DNA of 35,422 bases from an uncultured Colwellia sp. (lineage in GTDB: Bacteria; Pseudomonadota; Gammaproteobacteria; Enterobacterales; Alteromonadaceae): the NCBI GenBank assembly GCA_913057925.1, contig CAJXPG010000025.1, positions 1 to 35,422 on the forward strand, written 5' to 3'. How positions within the stretch are numbered: the first letter of the stretch is position 1; each line of letters opens with the position of its first letter. Shown piece after piece: positions 18,662-27,594 of this stretch. Below the pieces are notes generated by a model. That model saw nothing but the letters and a program-made list of their open reading frames with translations. It had not been told where the DNA came from and searched no databases. The translations under genes and the position numbers were made by a program.

Positions 18662-20490
18662 AACTTAACTCCAAGTAATTGTGCTTTGTTTCCGCGAATT
18701 GCTAAATTAGTCAGTGCTTTAGATACAAAGACACCGGTGAACATACTGGTTAAAATGCCTAAACATAAAATAAGCGCGAAACCTTTCACTGGGCCATAGC
18801 CAATAGAATATAAAATAATACCTGTGATCATTGTGGTGATGTTGGCATCTAAAATCGTTGAAAAAGCACCTTTGTAGCCACTTTCTACAGCTAAAAGTAC
18901 TGTTCGTCCTCGCTTTAACTCCTCCTTTATTCGTTCGAAAATAAGTACATTAGTATCAACCGCCATACCAACAGTTAACACCAAACCAGCAATCCCCGGC
19001 AGTGTCAGCACTGCCCCTGGTAACAGTGACATCAGCCCAAGCAAACTAATTAAGTTTAACGCTAAAGCGACATTGGCAATTAAGCCAAGAGAACGATACC
19101 AAAGCGCCATAAACACCAAAGTAACGGCAATGCCAATACTCAGTGCTTTAATACCGTTATCGATATTATCTACTCCTAAGGTAGCCTCAATAGTGCGTTG
19201 CTTGACGATGGTGACAGGCGCGGTTAACGAGCCGGCTCTTAGTAATAAAGCCAATTCTTGTGCAGCTTCGCTACTATCCATATTGGTAATACTAAATTGA
19301 GCGCCAAGGTGCTGCTGAATTGTGGCAACATTAATCACTTTGCTTTTCTTGGTCATTTCATCGTTAGCATCACGGTAATATTCTGAAAAAACGGTGACCA
19401 TTGGCTTGCCGATATTCTTTTTAGAAAATGACGACATTTTTTTACCGCCAACACTGTCTAAGGTAAGGTTTACCAGCGGCATGCTCATTTGATCTTGTCC
19501 TGCCCGAGCATTTTTGATGCTACTGCCAGAGAAAACAACCTGACTATTCAGGGTCAATTTTCTACCACTTTCGTCGGTCATTCTGATAGTGCCAATAGCT
19601 TTTGAGTTTTCTGCTAGTTGATAAAAATCAAGGGATGCCGTGGCACCAATAATTCTTTTCGCTTCTTCTGGGTTGTGAACACCAGGCAATTCAATACGTA
19701 TTCTGTTTTTGCCTTGCTTTTGGGTAATCGCTTCAGTAATACCTAGCTCTTCTATTCTGCCGCGCATGGTTTTTAATGTTTGCTTCATAGTTTCTTGGCG
19801 AAATTTAACCTGCTCAGCTTCTGAATAACTAAAGATAAATTGCTTATCTGTGACTTTTTTCTGGCTAAGCTCAGGGTAATTCTTACTAATCTTACTCATT
19901 AATGCCGCTTGACCCGCTTGCTGAGCAGATGAAAAGTTAACGAGGATTGTATGACTGTTTTTCGATGCCGTTGCGCTCAAGCGAATGCGCTGCTCAATGG
20001 CTAACGATTTAACTTCAAGGGCAATACTTTTCAGTCTTTCTGACAATGCTTGTTCTGTATCTACATCAAGCACAAACAGCACGCCGCCACTTAAATCTAA
20101 GCCTAGCTTAATCGGCTTCCCCTCTAGTGACTTCAGCCAAGCAGGGGCATCATTGTTAAGTAAACCGCCAACAAAGTAATCTTGGCCAAACTCATTTTTT
20201 AACAGCTTTTCAGCACTATCTTGCTCTGCTTTATTGATTAAGCTAATAGTGATTTGCTTGGCTGATACGTTGATCTCATCAACGCTAATATTATGCTCTG
20301 CTAACAAGCGCTTAATGTGATGAGGTGAAGTTTGCTCGGTTTGGGCTTCATTATTGACTAGGTGAATACTGGCCTTATCAGGATATAAGTTGGGTAAAGC
20401 GCTAATAATCATAAATAACAATATGAAAATGATGACAATATTTTGCCATTTAGCCTGTTTAACAGACTGAGTTGTTCTTGAATTCATCAT
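18658..20490 (-). CDS. secD: Protein translocase subunit SecD
   Basis: A 610-residue partner of SecF. One N-terminal helix at about 17-33 is followed by a large periplasmic P1 domain with GLDLSGGVLFVLDVD and the RIRIELPGVHNPEEA block, then the membrane half with the ion-pathway motif GMAVDTNVLIFERIKEEL. The usual upstream gene yajC is absent. The P1 N-terminal part is divergent from E. coli SecD. Many Alteromonadales and Vibrio carry two SecDF sets, and this may be the second one. It is preceded by a small exported protein on the same strand. Confidence 0.93.
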   Translation of the reverse strand: MMNSRTTQSVKQAKWQNIVIIFILLFMIISALPNLYPDKASIHLVNNEAQTEQTSPHHIKRLLAEHNISVDEINVSAKQITISLINKAEQDSAEKLLKNEFGQDYFVGGLLNNDAPAWLKSLEGKPIKLGLDLSGGVLFVLDVDTEQALSERLKSIALEVKSLAIEQRIRLSATASKNSHTILVNFSSAQQAGQAALMSKISKNYPELSQKKVTDKQFIFSYSEAEQVKFRQETMKQTLKTMRGRIEELGITEAITQKQGKNRIRIELPGVHNPEEAKRIIGATASLDFYQLAENSKAIGTIRMTDESGRKLTLNSQVVFSGSSIKNARAGQDQMSMPLVNLTLDSVGGKKMSSFSKKNIGKPMVTVFSEYYRDANDEMTKKSKVINVATIQQHLGAQFSITNMDSSEAAQELALLLRAGSLTAPVTIVKQRTIEATLGVDNIDNGIKALSIGIAVTLVFMALWYRSLGLIANVALALNLISLLGLMSLLPGAVLTLPGIAGLVLTVGMAVDTNVLIFERIKEELKRGRTVLLAVESGYKGAFSTILDANITTMITGIILYSIGYGPVKGFALILCLGILTSMFTGVFVSKALTNLAIRGNKAQLLGVKL

Positions 20491-20650
20491 AAAATCTCTA
20501 CATATACACTTGCCCGCTCCGCCAAAGCAATCAGCTTTAGAGCAAGCACAGCAAGTAACTGATAACTAGCATCAGTATTAAAAAGGTAACATTGGATTTT
20601 TTGCAGTAATAAAAAATAGCGACGCTATTGATATGCTGCCAAGGGATGAA

Positions 20651-21082
20651 TTAACTGTGGTACGTGGTTCGAGCCGAATACAAGAGGTTGCCATCTTTCC
20701 AGCCGGAAAGTCGCGAAGAGTTACTACTATGACTTAATTGCTCAAACCAAAGACTCACCTCAGGCGGGTTACTTAACAGTTTAAACATGGCGGCATTGAG
20801 TTTACTTTTAAAAAACTCCATCACTAAAACATAGTTAGCTGTGGTTTGAACCTCTGCGGAAAAAAGCGATGGACTAATTCGAGTTAACCTTGGCAGGTTA
20901 AATAAATCTTCCGACTCATCGTTATCAGCACTCGAGGCCAAAAGCTGCTCACTTAAGGTGATTGATAGCTGCTTAATCGAGTTTTTTTCAAAGCTATGAG
21001 AATTTACTTTAGCGATCGACGAAGCATTAGCTGCTTGAGCTAATATCATCAAAAATAACATGACTGTTAATTTACGCCACAT
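20651..21082 (-). CDS. Small exported protein of unknown function upstream of secD
   Basis: A 143-residue protein with a clear signal peptide (MWRKLTVMLFLMILAQAANA, cleavage near residue 20). GGAG lies about 10 bases before the ATG. The rest is mixed helix and strand with a Ser- and Asn-rich C terminus (LSHSSNSSRLSGW). I do not recognise the family. It is 160 bases upstream of secD on the same strand, so it may share a transcript and be a client or helper of this SecDF. That link is inference from position. Confidence 0.65.
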   Translation of the reverse strand: MWRKLTVMLFLMILAQAANASSIAKVNSHSFEKNSIKQLSITLSEQLLASSADNDESEDLFNLPRLTRISPSLFSAEVQTTANYVLVMEFFKSKLNAAMFKLLSNPPEVSLWFEQLSHSSNSSRLSGWKDGNLLYSARTTYHS

Positions 21083-21150
21083 AAAATAAATACTCCGTTT
21101 AGGTAGCTAATGATATAAGGTTATTAATCTCAGTTACAAGGCTATTGTAA

Positions 21151-21182
21151 AAAAACAAAAAAAACCCCGTATTAACGAGGTC
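21151..21182 (-). terminator. Terminator after ssb
   Basis: On the minus strand GACCTCGT and ACGGGGTT form a stem with one wobble pair around TAAT, followed by TTTTTTTTGTTTTTTT. It begins about 45 bases past the ssb stop. Confidence 0.85.
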
Positions 21183-21224
21183 TTATATAATTTACTTTAA
21201 GGTGTCTTTCTAAAAAATCAGGAT

Positions 21225-21944
21225 CTAGAAGGGAATATCATCATCAAAATCAATTGATGGCTCTTGCGGGTTTACCTTAGGAGCTTGTTGTTGCTGACCT
21301 TGGTTAGCAAAACCGCCCTGTTGTTGACCTTGTTGAGCAAAGCCACCTTGCTGTTGAGCTGGCGCTTGTTGTTGTCCAGAGAAACCACCTGATTGTTGAG
21401 CAGGTTTCTGAGCAAAACCACCTTGCTGTTGAGCAGGCTTTTGTGCAAAACCGCCTTGTTGAGCTGGTGCTTGTTGTGCAAAACCACCTTGTTGCTGACC
21501 TTGCTGTTGGAAGCCACCTTGTTGCTGACCTTGCTGAGCAAAACCACCTTGTTGCTGACCTTGATTAGGGAATCCACCAGCTTGTTGACCACCACCTGAC
21601 TTACCATCAAGCATTTGCATTACGCCGTTAAAACCTTGTAATACAATCTCGGTAGTATATTGGTCTTGACCTTGCTGATTAGTCCACTTACGTGTTTGCA
21701 AAGAACCTTCAAGATAAACTTTTGAACCTTTTTTCAAGTATTCGCCCGCAATTTCAGCAAGCTTGCCAAACATTACCACACGGTGCCATTCAGTTTTTTC
21801 TTTTTGCTCACCTGTTTGCTTATCTTTCCATGAGTCTGACGTTGCCACAGTAATATTTGCTACTGCGCCGCCATTTGGCATAAAACGTACCTCAGGATCT
21901 TTACCTAAGTTACCTACTATGATTACTTTATTTACACCTGCCAT
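21225..21944 (-). CDS. ssb: Single-stranded DNA-binding protein
   Basis: Coats single-stranded DNA in replication and repair. The OB-fold covers residues 1-110 ([20 protein letters not shown], then [21 protein letters not shown]). The linker from about 118 to 225 is built of repeated Q-rich GGF units ([10 protein letters not shown] and variants, nine GGF). The acidic tip DFDDDIPF is intact and would bind partner proteins. The 239-residue length exceeds E. coli Ssb (178) because of the repeats. uvrA, often divergent to ssb, is not here. Confidence 0.97.
   Translation of the reverse strand: MAGVNKVIIVGNLGKDPEVRFMPNGGAVANITVATSDSWKDKQTGEQKEKTEWHRVVMFGKLAEIAGEYLKKGSKVYLEGSLQTRKWTNQQGQDQYTTEIVLQGFNGVMQMLDGKSGGGQQAGGFPNQGQQQGGFAQQGQQQGGFQQQGQQQGGFAQQAPAQQGGFAQKPAQQQGGFAQKPAQQSGGFSGQQQAPAQQQGGFAQQGQQQGGFANQGQQQQAPKVNPQEPSIDFDDDIPF
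21250..21600 (-). repeat. Degenerate tandem repeats in the ssb linker
   Basis: Repeating CAACAAGGTGGTTTTGC-like units encode QQGGFA. The array spans roughly half of the gene and is the kind of sequence that changes length by slippage. The repeats are in frame, so copy-number change keeps the acidic tip. Confidence 0.75.
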
Positions 21945-22226
21945 GAAAATGTCCTATTAATTGAGCGATTAAGAAACACTATTCTTTTTCAAGAAAGTTC
22001 ATCTTTTGATATTTAGTTTAAGGGGAGTAATTCTATAGTGAGCGGCGATTAAATTCGAGTGCTTTTTCGTTAAAAAGCATATTTATTTTATTTTGCAAAA
22101 ACTCACTTTTAGCAAAACAATTTCACTAGGTAATTATCACTAGTTTTAACCATGACTAATTGCTTGTTCTCACTTGGCATTTATTCATTTTAGTAAATGC
22201 CTTAACGAAAGCTCCAAGACCAATTG

Positions 22227-22625
22227 CTAATCAAGATTAATCAAGTGCTCTGTTAATTTTGCTCGAATATCATCAGTAATGGCTTTAGATTTTTGTGTTT
22301 GGTAATCAAAATTCACCATAGCAGCAGTGCCAGAAACACATTTTTCACCGTGTTGCCAAAGCTCTTGATAAACGTCAAACGAAGCGCCACCTATACGGCT
22401 GATGTAGGTTTTTATCTCAATATCTTGTCCATAAAACAACTGCCCATGATATGACACTTCAATTTTAGCAATAATAAGCTGCCACTTTTTAGGATCTAAA
22501 TCGGGAGTGAAAAATCTAAAAATAGGCGCTCGACCACCTTCAAACCACACGGGTGGCTTGGTGTTATTAATGTGCCCTAAAGCATCGGTATCGCTAAAGT
22601 GTGGTGTTATTTTTTCACTAAACAT
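22227..22625 (-). CDS. Acyl-CoA thioesterase, hotdog fold (YbgC/FadM type)
   Basis: I choose the ATG at 22625, with AGG six bases upstream. The frame extends to a TTG at 22658, but that adds residues not expected in the family. The 132-residue product has the catalytic block FSDTDALGHINN (Asp in the DxD position, then GHINN) and a long helix, typical of 4-hydroxybenzoyl-CoA thioesterase-like enzymes. It likely hydrolyses an acyl-CoA in the cytoplasm. After HINN it reads TKPPVWFEGGR where most relatives have an aromatic pair. It is a single gene divergent from the amidohydrolase. Confidence 0.85.
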   Translation of the reverse strand: MFSEKITPHFSDTDALGHINNTKPPVWFEGGRAPIFRFFTPDLDPKKWQLIIAKIEVSYHGQLFYGQDIEIKTYISRIGGASFDVYQELWQHGEKCVSGTAAMVNFDYQTQKSKAITDDIRAKLTEHLINLD

Positions 22626-22694
22626 AATGAACCTATATGGTGTTATAAACCTCAGCAAAGCTTGATAAACGCTGCTGATATTACTTTTAATTAT

Positions 22695-22709
22695 AAGGTA
22701 TAGTACCTT
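22695..22709. promoter_or_regulatory. Small palindrome AAGGTA-TAG-TACCTT
   Basis: A perfect 6-base inverted repeat with a 3-base centre, between the divergent thioesterase and amidohydrolase genes and 32 bases before the amidohydrolase ATG. It could be an operator. No protein is suggested. Confidence 0.3.
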
Positions 22710-22740
22710 AACTCAATACAAAAACCTTAGAGATAAATAT

Positions 22741-24354
22741 ATGAATAAGTCTTTATCCTCACCTAGTAAGTTTATCAGCTGCTTTCTCATCAGCTTAACA
22801 GTAGCCTTAATCAGCGCCACACCAAGTTTCGCCTCGGGAGATGCCAAAGCGCCAGAGCGTACAACCGGTGAAGGCCCTTATAAACGCCTTATTTTGCGCG
22901 GTGGCATTGTTATTAGTGGAGAAGGTGCTCCAGCTCGCGGGCCAATGGATATTGTCATAGAAAACGATCGCATTGTGAACATTGTCAATGTTGGTAATCC
23001 CGGCGTGCCAATCAAGCTCTCACGCAGACCTGTCGCTCAAAAGGGTGACAAAGAAATTAATATTGAGGGTCAATATGTATTACCCGGCTTTATTGATATG
23101 CATGCTCATATCGGTGGTAGTGCTGATAACATTCCAGCTGAATACGTATTTAAATTATGGCTAGCACATGGCATAACCACTGTACGTGAGCCGGGGAGTT
23201 TTAACGGCATAGATTGGATAATGGAGCATGTTAAGCGCAGTGAAAAAAATACGATTGCCGCACCGCGTATCCTACCCTACTTTGTATTTGGTTTAGGTCT
23301 TGATGAAAAAATCACTACGGCAAAACAAGCGCAAAAATGGGTAAAATCAATCCCGAAAAAAGGCGCAAAAGGTATTAAATTCTTTGGCTCTACTCCTGAA
23401 ATTATGACCGCGGCGCTTAACGAAGCTAAAAAGCAAGGCTTAGGTAGCATGATGCATCATGCTCAACTTGATGTAACCAATATGAATGTACTTGATTCTG
23501 CTCGCTTAGGGCTGACAACGATGGAGCATTGGTATGGTTTACCAGAAGCGCTATTTGAACATCAACATATTCAAAACTACTCGCCAGAATACAACTATAA
23601 CAATGAACAACACAGGTTTGCTGAAGCGGGTCGCCTTTGGCAGCAAGCGGCAAAGAAAAATAGTGATAAGTGGTTAAGTGTTCGTGATGAATTACTCAGC
23701 TTAGACTTTACTCTAAACCCTACCTTTACCATTTATGAAGCAAACCGCGATTTAATGCGTGATATGAATGCTGATTGGCACAAAGACTACACCCTACCAA
23801 CGTTATGGGAGTTTTTCCAACCTAACCGTAACGCCCATGGCTCTTACTGGTTTGATTGGACCACGGATGATGAAATTGCTTGGAAGAAAAATTACCAACA
23901 ATGGATGAGCTTTATTAATGATTATAAAAACCATGGTGGTCGTGTCACAGTTGGCTCAGACTCAGGTTACATCTTCAAGATTTACGGCTTTAGCTATATT
24001 AGGGAGTTAGAGTTATTAAGGGAAGCTGGCTTTAATGCTTTAGAAGTTATTCAAGCAGCCACCATCAATGGCGCAGAAGCATTAGGGATGGATGATGAAA
24101 TAGGTTCAATTCGCGTCGGTAAAAAAGCAGACTTAGTCATCGTAAATGAAAACCCATTACGTAATTTTAAAGTGCTTTATGGTACTGGGCACTTTCGCTT
24201 AGACGACAATAATAAACCAGTGCGAGCAGGCGGAGTAAATTACACGGTCAAAGATGGCATTGTTTACGATGCTAAATTACTACTCAGCCAAGTTAGAACA
24301 ATGGTTGAGCAAGCCAAACAGAAAAAAATTGAAAGTCTAAAAAAGGCAAAATAA
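22741..24354 (+). CDS. Exported metal-dependent amidohydrolase
   Basis: A 537-residue protein with a signal peptide (hydrophobic core at about 11-25, cleavage near SFAS). It belongs to the amidohydrolase superfamily: LPGFIDMHAHIGGS gives the HxH metal pair, GSDSGYIFKIYGF fits the late Asp block, and ALGMDDEIGSIRVGKKADLVIVNENP is the usual C-terminal beta-sandwich. The substrate cannot be read off; imidazolonepropionase-like and D-aminoacylase-like members look similar. The location is periplasm or outside. The last 164 bases before the stop are duplicated at 27595-27758. A hairpin follows the stop. Confidence 0.88.
   Translation: MNKSLSSPSKFISCFLISLTVALISATPSFASGDAKAPERTTGEGPYKRLILRGGIVISGEGAPARGPMDIVIENDRIVNIVNVGNPGVPIKLSRRPVAQKGDKEINIEGQYVLPGFIDMHAHIGGSADNIPAEYVFKLWLAHGITTVREPGSFNGIDWIMEHVKRSEKNTIAAPRILPYFVFGLGLDEKITTAKQAQKWVKSIPKKGAKGIKFFGSTPEIMTAALNEAKKQGLGSMMHHAQLDVTNMNVLDSARLGLTTMEHWYGLPEALFEHQHIQNYSPEYNYNNEQHRFAEAGRLWQQAAKKNSDKWLSVRDELLSLDFTLNPTFTIYEANRDLMRDMNADWHKDYTLPTLWEFFQPNRNAHGSYWFDWTTDDEIAWKKNYQQWMSFINDYKNHGGRVTVGSDSGYIFKIYGFSYIRELELLREAGFNALEVIQAATINGAEALGMDDEIGSIRVGKKADLVIVNENPLRNFKVLYGTGHFRLDDNNKPVRAGGVNYTVKDGIVYDAKLLLSQVRTMVEQAKQKKIESLKKAK
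24190..24353 (+). repeat. Direct repeat copy 1 (3' end of the amidohydrolase gene)
   Basis: Bases 24190-24353 match 27595-27758 at a constant offset of 3405, with one mismatch (G at 24345, A at 27750). Identity stops abruptly on both sides; the right edge lies within the stop codon (TAA here, TAG in the other copy). Confidence 0.97.
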
Positions 24355-24388
24355 TCACACAAAGGCTTTTAACTTTACTACTGATAAT

Positions 24389-24416
24389 GAAACCCTAACG
24401 ATCACCTTAGGGTTTC
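24389..24416. terminator. Hairpin between converging genes
   Basis: GAAACCCTAA and TTAGGGTTTC form a 10-bp perfect stem with an 8-base loop between the amidohydrolase and the minus-strand fusion gene. T runs are short on both sides. It may end both transcripts. Confidence 0.6.
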
Positions 24417-24427
24417 TACCTGAGTTA

Positions 24428-26956
24428 TTATTGATCCATATGTTTATCTAAAAAAGCATTAACTCTTTCTTTTAGTACACTTTCAGGCTTAAGTTCTAAG
24501 TAATACTGGTAATAAGGTATCGCCTCTTTTTCTCTATTTAACTTCACCAAATTATCAGCAATATTTAAATAGACAGATGTTCTTCTTGCGTCTAATTCGA
24601 TTGTTTTTTCCAACCAAGACTGTGCCTTTTGATACTGCCCATCTCTAAATAAAATAAAGCCATAATCATTCACCACATTAGCGCTGTTTGGTAAATAGTT
24701 AAGCGCTAACTCTAATTCAATTAACGCCTTTTTATACTGTTTATTCTTATAAAGCGCCAATGCCTTCCGATGGATTATATCCGCTTTAGACTTTCGTTGA
24801 GTGTATGAGATACCCGTTATTAAAGTACTTTTTTGCTCTACCGTGTTTGCTTGTACTGACATTTTGGCTAACTGTAACTTTAACGATTGGTTTTCTTGCT
24901 TCAATTTAGCAATGGTTTGCTTGAGGTCATCAACGCTTACTTCCTGATCAGGTACTACCTTAGGCGCTAATTCAAATATAAATTCTCCTCCTTGGCTGCC
25001 AACCATATTACCAAACATTGGCGTTTGATTTGCGTTATCACTCACAAGAGGAGACACATAAGCTCCTAATTCTGAGGCTGTTATGATGTTATTATCATCT
25101 AAATCAGCATCGCCATTAAGGCCCTTTAATAAAGCCCAAGTAAAGATTGAATGCCCATCGGCCCCACCATCAGCCACTTGTTGCTCTGCGCCACCGGCTG
25201 TCAATATCTGCCTAGCATTTCGATTACTTATTTCATTAATATAGCTATTCATTCCCCCCGATCGACTTAACGCAATACCCGAGTAACAAGAATCCATAAC
25301 AAAATAGACATGCTTAGCTGGGATCATATCTGAGAAATCTTGTAAATGAGTCATGCTAATCGATCTACTGTGAAACTTATCTAACTTGGCATCTACAGGT
25401 ATGATATAGCCCAAGTTTCTACCTGACGGTAGTATTCGTGTCATGCCATGACCAGCATAAAAAATAAAGACTCTATCGTTGGGTTTAACTCTTTTGGGAT
25501 CAGCCAGAATATCAGATATGTGGGAAGTAATATTCTCGCCTGTTGCTTGTTCATCTAATAAGGTAAAAATGTGGTCTTCTTTAAAATTGTACTTATCTTT
25601 TAATATGTTTTTAACGCCTTGTGCATCATTGGTGGCATAACCAAGCTCTGGCCAATACTGGTATTTGTTAATCCCAACAACCAATGCCCAACTTTCACCA
25701 TATAGCTCACTTTTAGGTGCAACCGCTGCTGTTTTTTTAAACTCATCGCCTTCAAGAGTAACGACTTTGTATCCTTGCTCTTTAAGTTTCTTCATTAATA
25801 TGGGTAGAGCTTGCACCGACTGTTTATGAATATCATGGAATAAAATAATGCCCTTTTTCTTTTTATCGAGCTCTTTAAGCACATTATCGACAATCGTTTC
25901 TGGTACTGGCGTAGCCCAGTCTAATGAATCAATATTCCACATTATCGAGCGCATACCTTCACTTTTTGCGACATCTACTAACTGTTGATTCTTTGCCCCA
26001 TAGGGTGGTCTAAAGTCCTCAACACTTTGACCTGAAATATTTTTAATAAGTAGATTAGTATCAGCTAGTTCTAGCTGTTGTTGTGTTTTACTTAACTTAG
26101 TCATAACTGAGTGACTAAAAGAGTGATTTGCAAGAATATGCCCTTCATCCAAAGCTCTTTGTAATTTCTTAGACTTCTTATCAAGCTTTACTTTTCCATC
26201 CTCTACCCTGCCAATATTTTTGCCAATAGCAAAGAAGTAAGCTTTAGCGTTATATTCTTTTAGGGTGTTTAGGATTTTATCGGTATTTTTGTAGTGCGGT
26301 CCGTCATCAAAAGTTAAAACAACTGTTTTGTCGGGCATATTAAAGCCCCACAATAAATCACCAGCCCCTCGCTTTTTATCCCCAGTGATTTGAGCTTCTT
26401 GTTTATTAAAGTCAGCATAAATTTTCTCAATATCAAACTTAGCCGATAGAAAAGCAGTGTAATCTTGCCATGGTTCGATATCGTTATTGGCGCGCATTAA
26501 TTGTTGCTGCAATTTATCTAAATAAGGAGCGTATTGTTTTTGAATTAATAACTGCTGCTGTTCGGTGGACTGCAAATGCTTTAACTGTATCGAGTTTAAA
26601 AAAGGGCTTTGCTGATGTTCAAACAGTACCGAGTCAATCAGGTCGATAAAACTAAGCTTATCTGCAGGATGGGGTAGCGCATTAACGTACTCAATGAGTA
26701 GATTAATAGTATTACTGTCTGCTAAAAGTACCGTTTCGCTACTTTCAATTATTTGTTGTTTTTGAAAGTATAAGTTCCTAGCAATATGGATGTTTTGTTT
26801 ACGAGCGGCATCATTGCTAGCCTCAGTAATAAGTAAAAAAGTAATGGTCTGTTGGTATTCAACTAACTCTGACCAGTTTTCCTGTAAATTAGCCAAAACA
26901 TTTGTACTAAAACATAACTGTAAAACACAAAATAATTGAATAACACGAGATTTCAT
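24428..26956 (-). CDS. Exported NodB deacetylase - caspase-like protease - TPR fusion
   Basis: An 842-residue multi-domain protein with an N-terminal signal (1-22). Residues 23-195 are helical and unassigned. Residues 208-405 are a NodB polysaccharide deacetylase: TFDDGP at 215-220 (Asp217, Asp218), HSFSH at 278-282 (metal His278 and His282), RPPYG at 316-320, and LFHDIH at 372-377 with the late His374. All catalytic motifs are present. Residues 420-665 are a caspase-like (C14) protease with FYAGHG (His503) and DSCYSG (Cys557), a full dyad. Residues 618-629 fit an EF-hand loop (Asp618, Asp620, Asn622, Glu629). A coiled coil lies at about 674-705 and TPR repeats at about 725-835. It is likely periplasmic. 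Substrates are unknown. The 3D-domain lipoprotein gene ends 10 bases upstream. Confidence 0.9.
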   Translation of the reverse strand: MKSRVIQLFCVLQLCFSTNVLANLQENWSELVEYQQTITFLLITEASNDAARKQNIHIARNLYFQKQQIIESSETVLLADSNTINLLIEYVNALPHPADKLSFIDLIDSVLFEHQQSPFLNSIQLKHLQSTEQQQLLIQKQYAPYLDKLQQQLMRANNDIEPWQDYTAFLSAKFDIEKIYADFNKQEAQITGDKKRGAGDLLWGFNMPDKTVVLTFDDGPHYKNTDKILNTLKEYNAKAYFFAIGKNIGRVEDGKVKLDKKSKKLQRALDEGHILANHSFSHSVMTKLSKTQQQLELADTNLLIKNISGQSVEDFRPPYGAKNQQLVDVAKSEGMRSIMWNIDSLDWATPVPETIVDNVLKELDKKKKGIILFHDIHKQSVQALPILMKKLKEQGYKVVTLEGDEFKKTAAVAPKSELYGESWALVVGINKYQYWPELGYATNDAQGVKNILKDKYNFKEDHIFTLLDEQATGENITSHISDILADPKRVKPNDRVFIFYAGHGMTRILPSGRNLGYIIPVDAKLDKFHSRSISMTHLQDFSDMIPAKHVYFVMDSCYSGIALSRSGGMNSYINEISNRNARQILTAGGAEQQVADGGADGHSIFTWALLKGLNGDADLDDNNIITASELGAYVSPLVSDNANQTPMFGNMVGSQGGEFIFELAPKVVPDQEVSVDDLKQTIAKLKQENQSLKLQLAKMSVQANTVEQKSTLITGISYTQRKSKADIIHRKALALYKNKQYKKALIELELALNYLPNSANVVNDYGFILFRDGQYQKAQSWLEKTIELDARRTSVYLNIADNLVKLNREKEAIPYYQYYLELKPESVLKERVNAFLDKHMDQ

Positions 26957-26966
26957 AACATTGTCC

Positions 26967-27500
26967 TTAATTTTTCCAACACACTTGATGCTTTTTAGTC
27001 ACAAGATAAGTTAATTGTTGAGCTTCTTTTCCTTCACCCGTATAAATATCAATTCGCCTGCCTTTTATAGCCTGACCGACATCCGTTACGATAAAAGGCT
27101 GTTTTATCGTTGAATTCAATTTGGGAATAAATACCTGACGACCAAACGGCAGCTGATTAGTATCTGCAGCTATAGAAGATAACGTTAATGGTTGTCCCTT
27201 AGCGTTGAGCGGATATTGGCTTTTATGCCACTGGTTACCATAGAACCCTAAATACCAACCAGCGTTAGTTTTCCCCCAACCTTCAAGTTTAACAGCAGCC
27301 AAAAAAGCGCGATCAAAACTAATGGTTTCTCCCTTTTTTACTTTAACCTTATTAGACGAGCCGCTTATATAATCTTTTTCTATTGGCACAAAATAGCCAG
27401 TTAGCTGCCAATCGTCTTCACAAGTCATAGGTGCAACTGTGCTACAGGCTGTTAAAGGGAGTAAAATAGTAATTATAAACAGGTATGTTTTTAGCATCAT
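26967..27500 (-). CDS. Lipoprotein with a 3D (three-Asp) domain
   Basis: A 177-residue protein. A lipoprotein signal ends in LLPLTACS with lipid-bearing Cys19. Residues about 105-155 carry the 3D domain seen in MltA-type lytic transglycosylases and related wall enzymes: Asp113 (SIAADTNQLPFGRQVFIP), Asp140 (FIVTDVGQAIKG) and Asp151 (GRRIDIYTG). It lacks most of the MltA barrel (E. coli MltA is about 365 residues), so it may be a stripped-down peptidoglycan-cleaving enzyme or a binding protein. Two Met codons start the frame and either could be used. It is the first gene of a pair with the fusion gene. Confidence 0.85.
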   Translation of the reverse strand: MMLKTYLFIITILLPLTACSTVAPMTCEDDWQLTGYFVPIEKDYISGSSNKVKVKKGETISFDRAFLAAVKLEGWGKTNAGWYLGFYGNQWHKSQYPLNAKGQPLTLSSIAADTNQLPFGRQVFIPKLNSTIKQPFIVTDVGQAIKGRRIDIYTGEGKEAQQLTYLVTKKHQVCWKN

Positions 27501-27574
27501 ATTTGCAAGTAAAAAATCAGTAACTATATCATAACTCAGCTTTATTAATGAAAGTATCGCCCTAAATTATTACC

Positions 27575-27586
27575 TATAACGTTATA
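27575..27586. other. 12-bp perfect palindrome at the cassette edge
   Basis: TATAACGTTATA, 8 bases from the left edge of the second direct repeat and 75 bases upstream of the 3D-lipoprotein start. It could be an operator for the cassette or a junction mark. Confidence 0.35.
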
Positions 27587-27594
27587 ATTCAGGA

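Noticed and set aside
21250-21600. Repeat array as a CRISPR
   Set aside because: The units are in-frame coding repeats of the Ssb linker with no unique spacers.
21272-21610. 112-residue ORF in another frame of ssb
   Set aside because: It arises from the repetitive CAACAAGG units of the ssb linker read out of frame.
22176-22201. GGCATTTA hairpin as a terminator for the thioesterase gene
   Set aside because: A weak 8-bp AT-rich stem without a T run on the minus strand.
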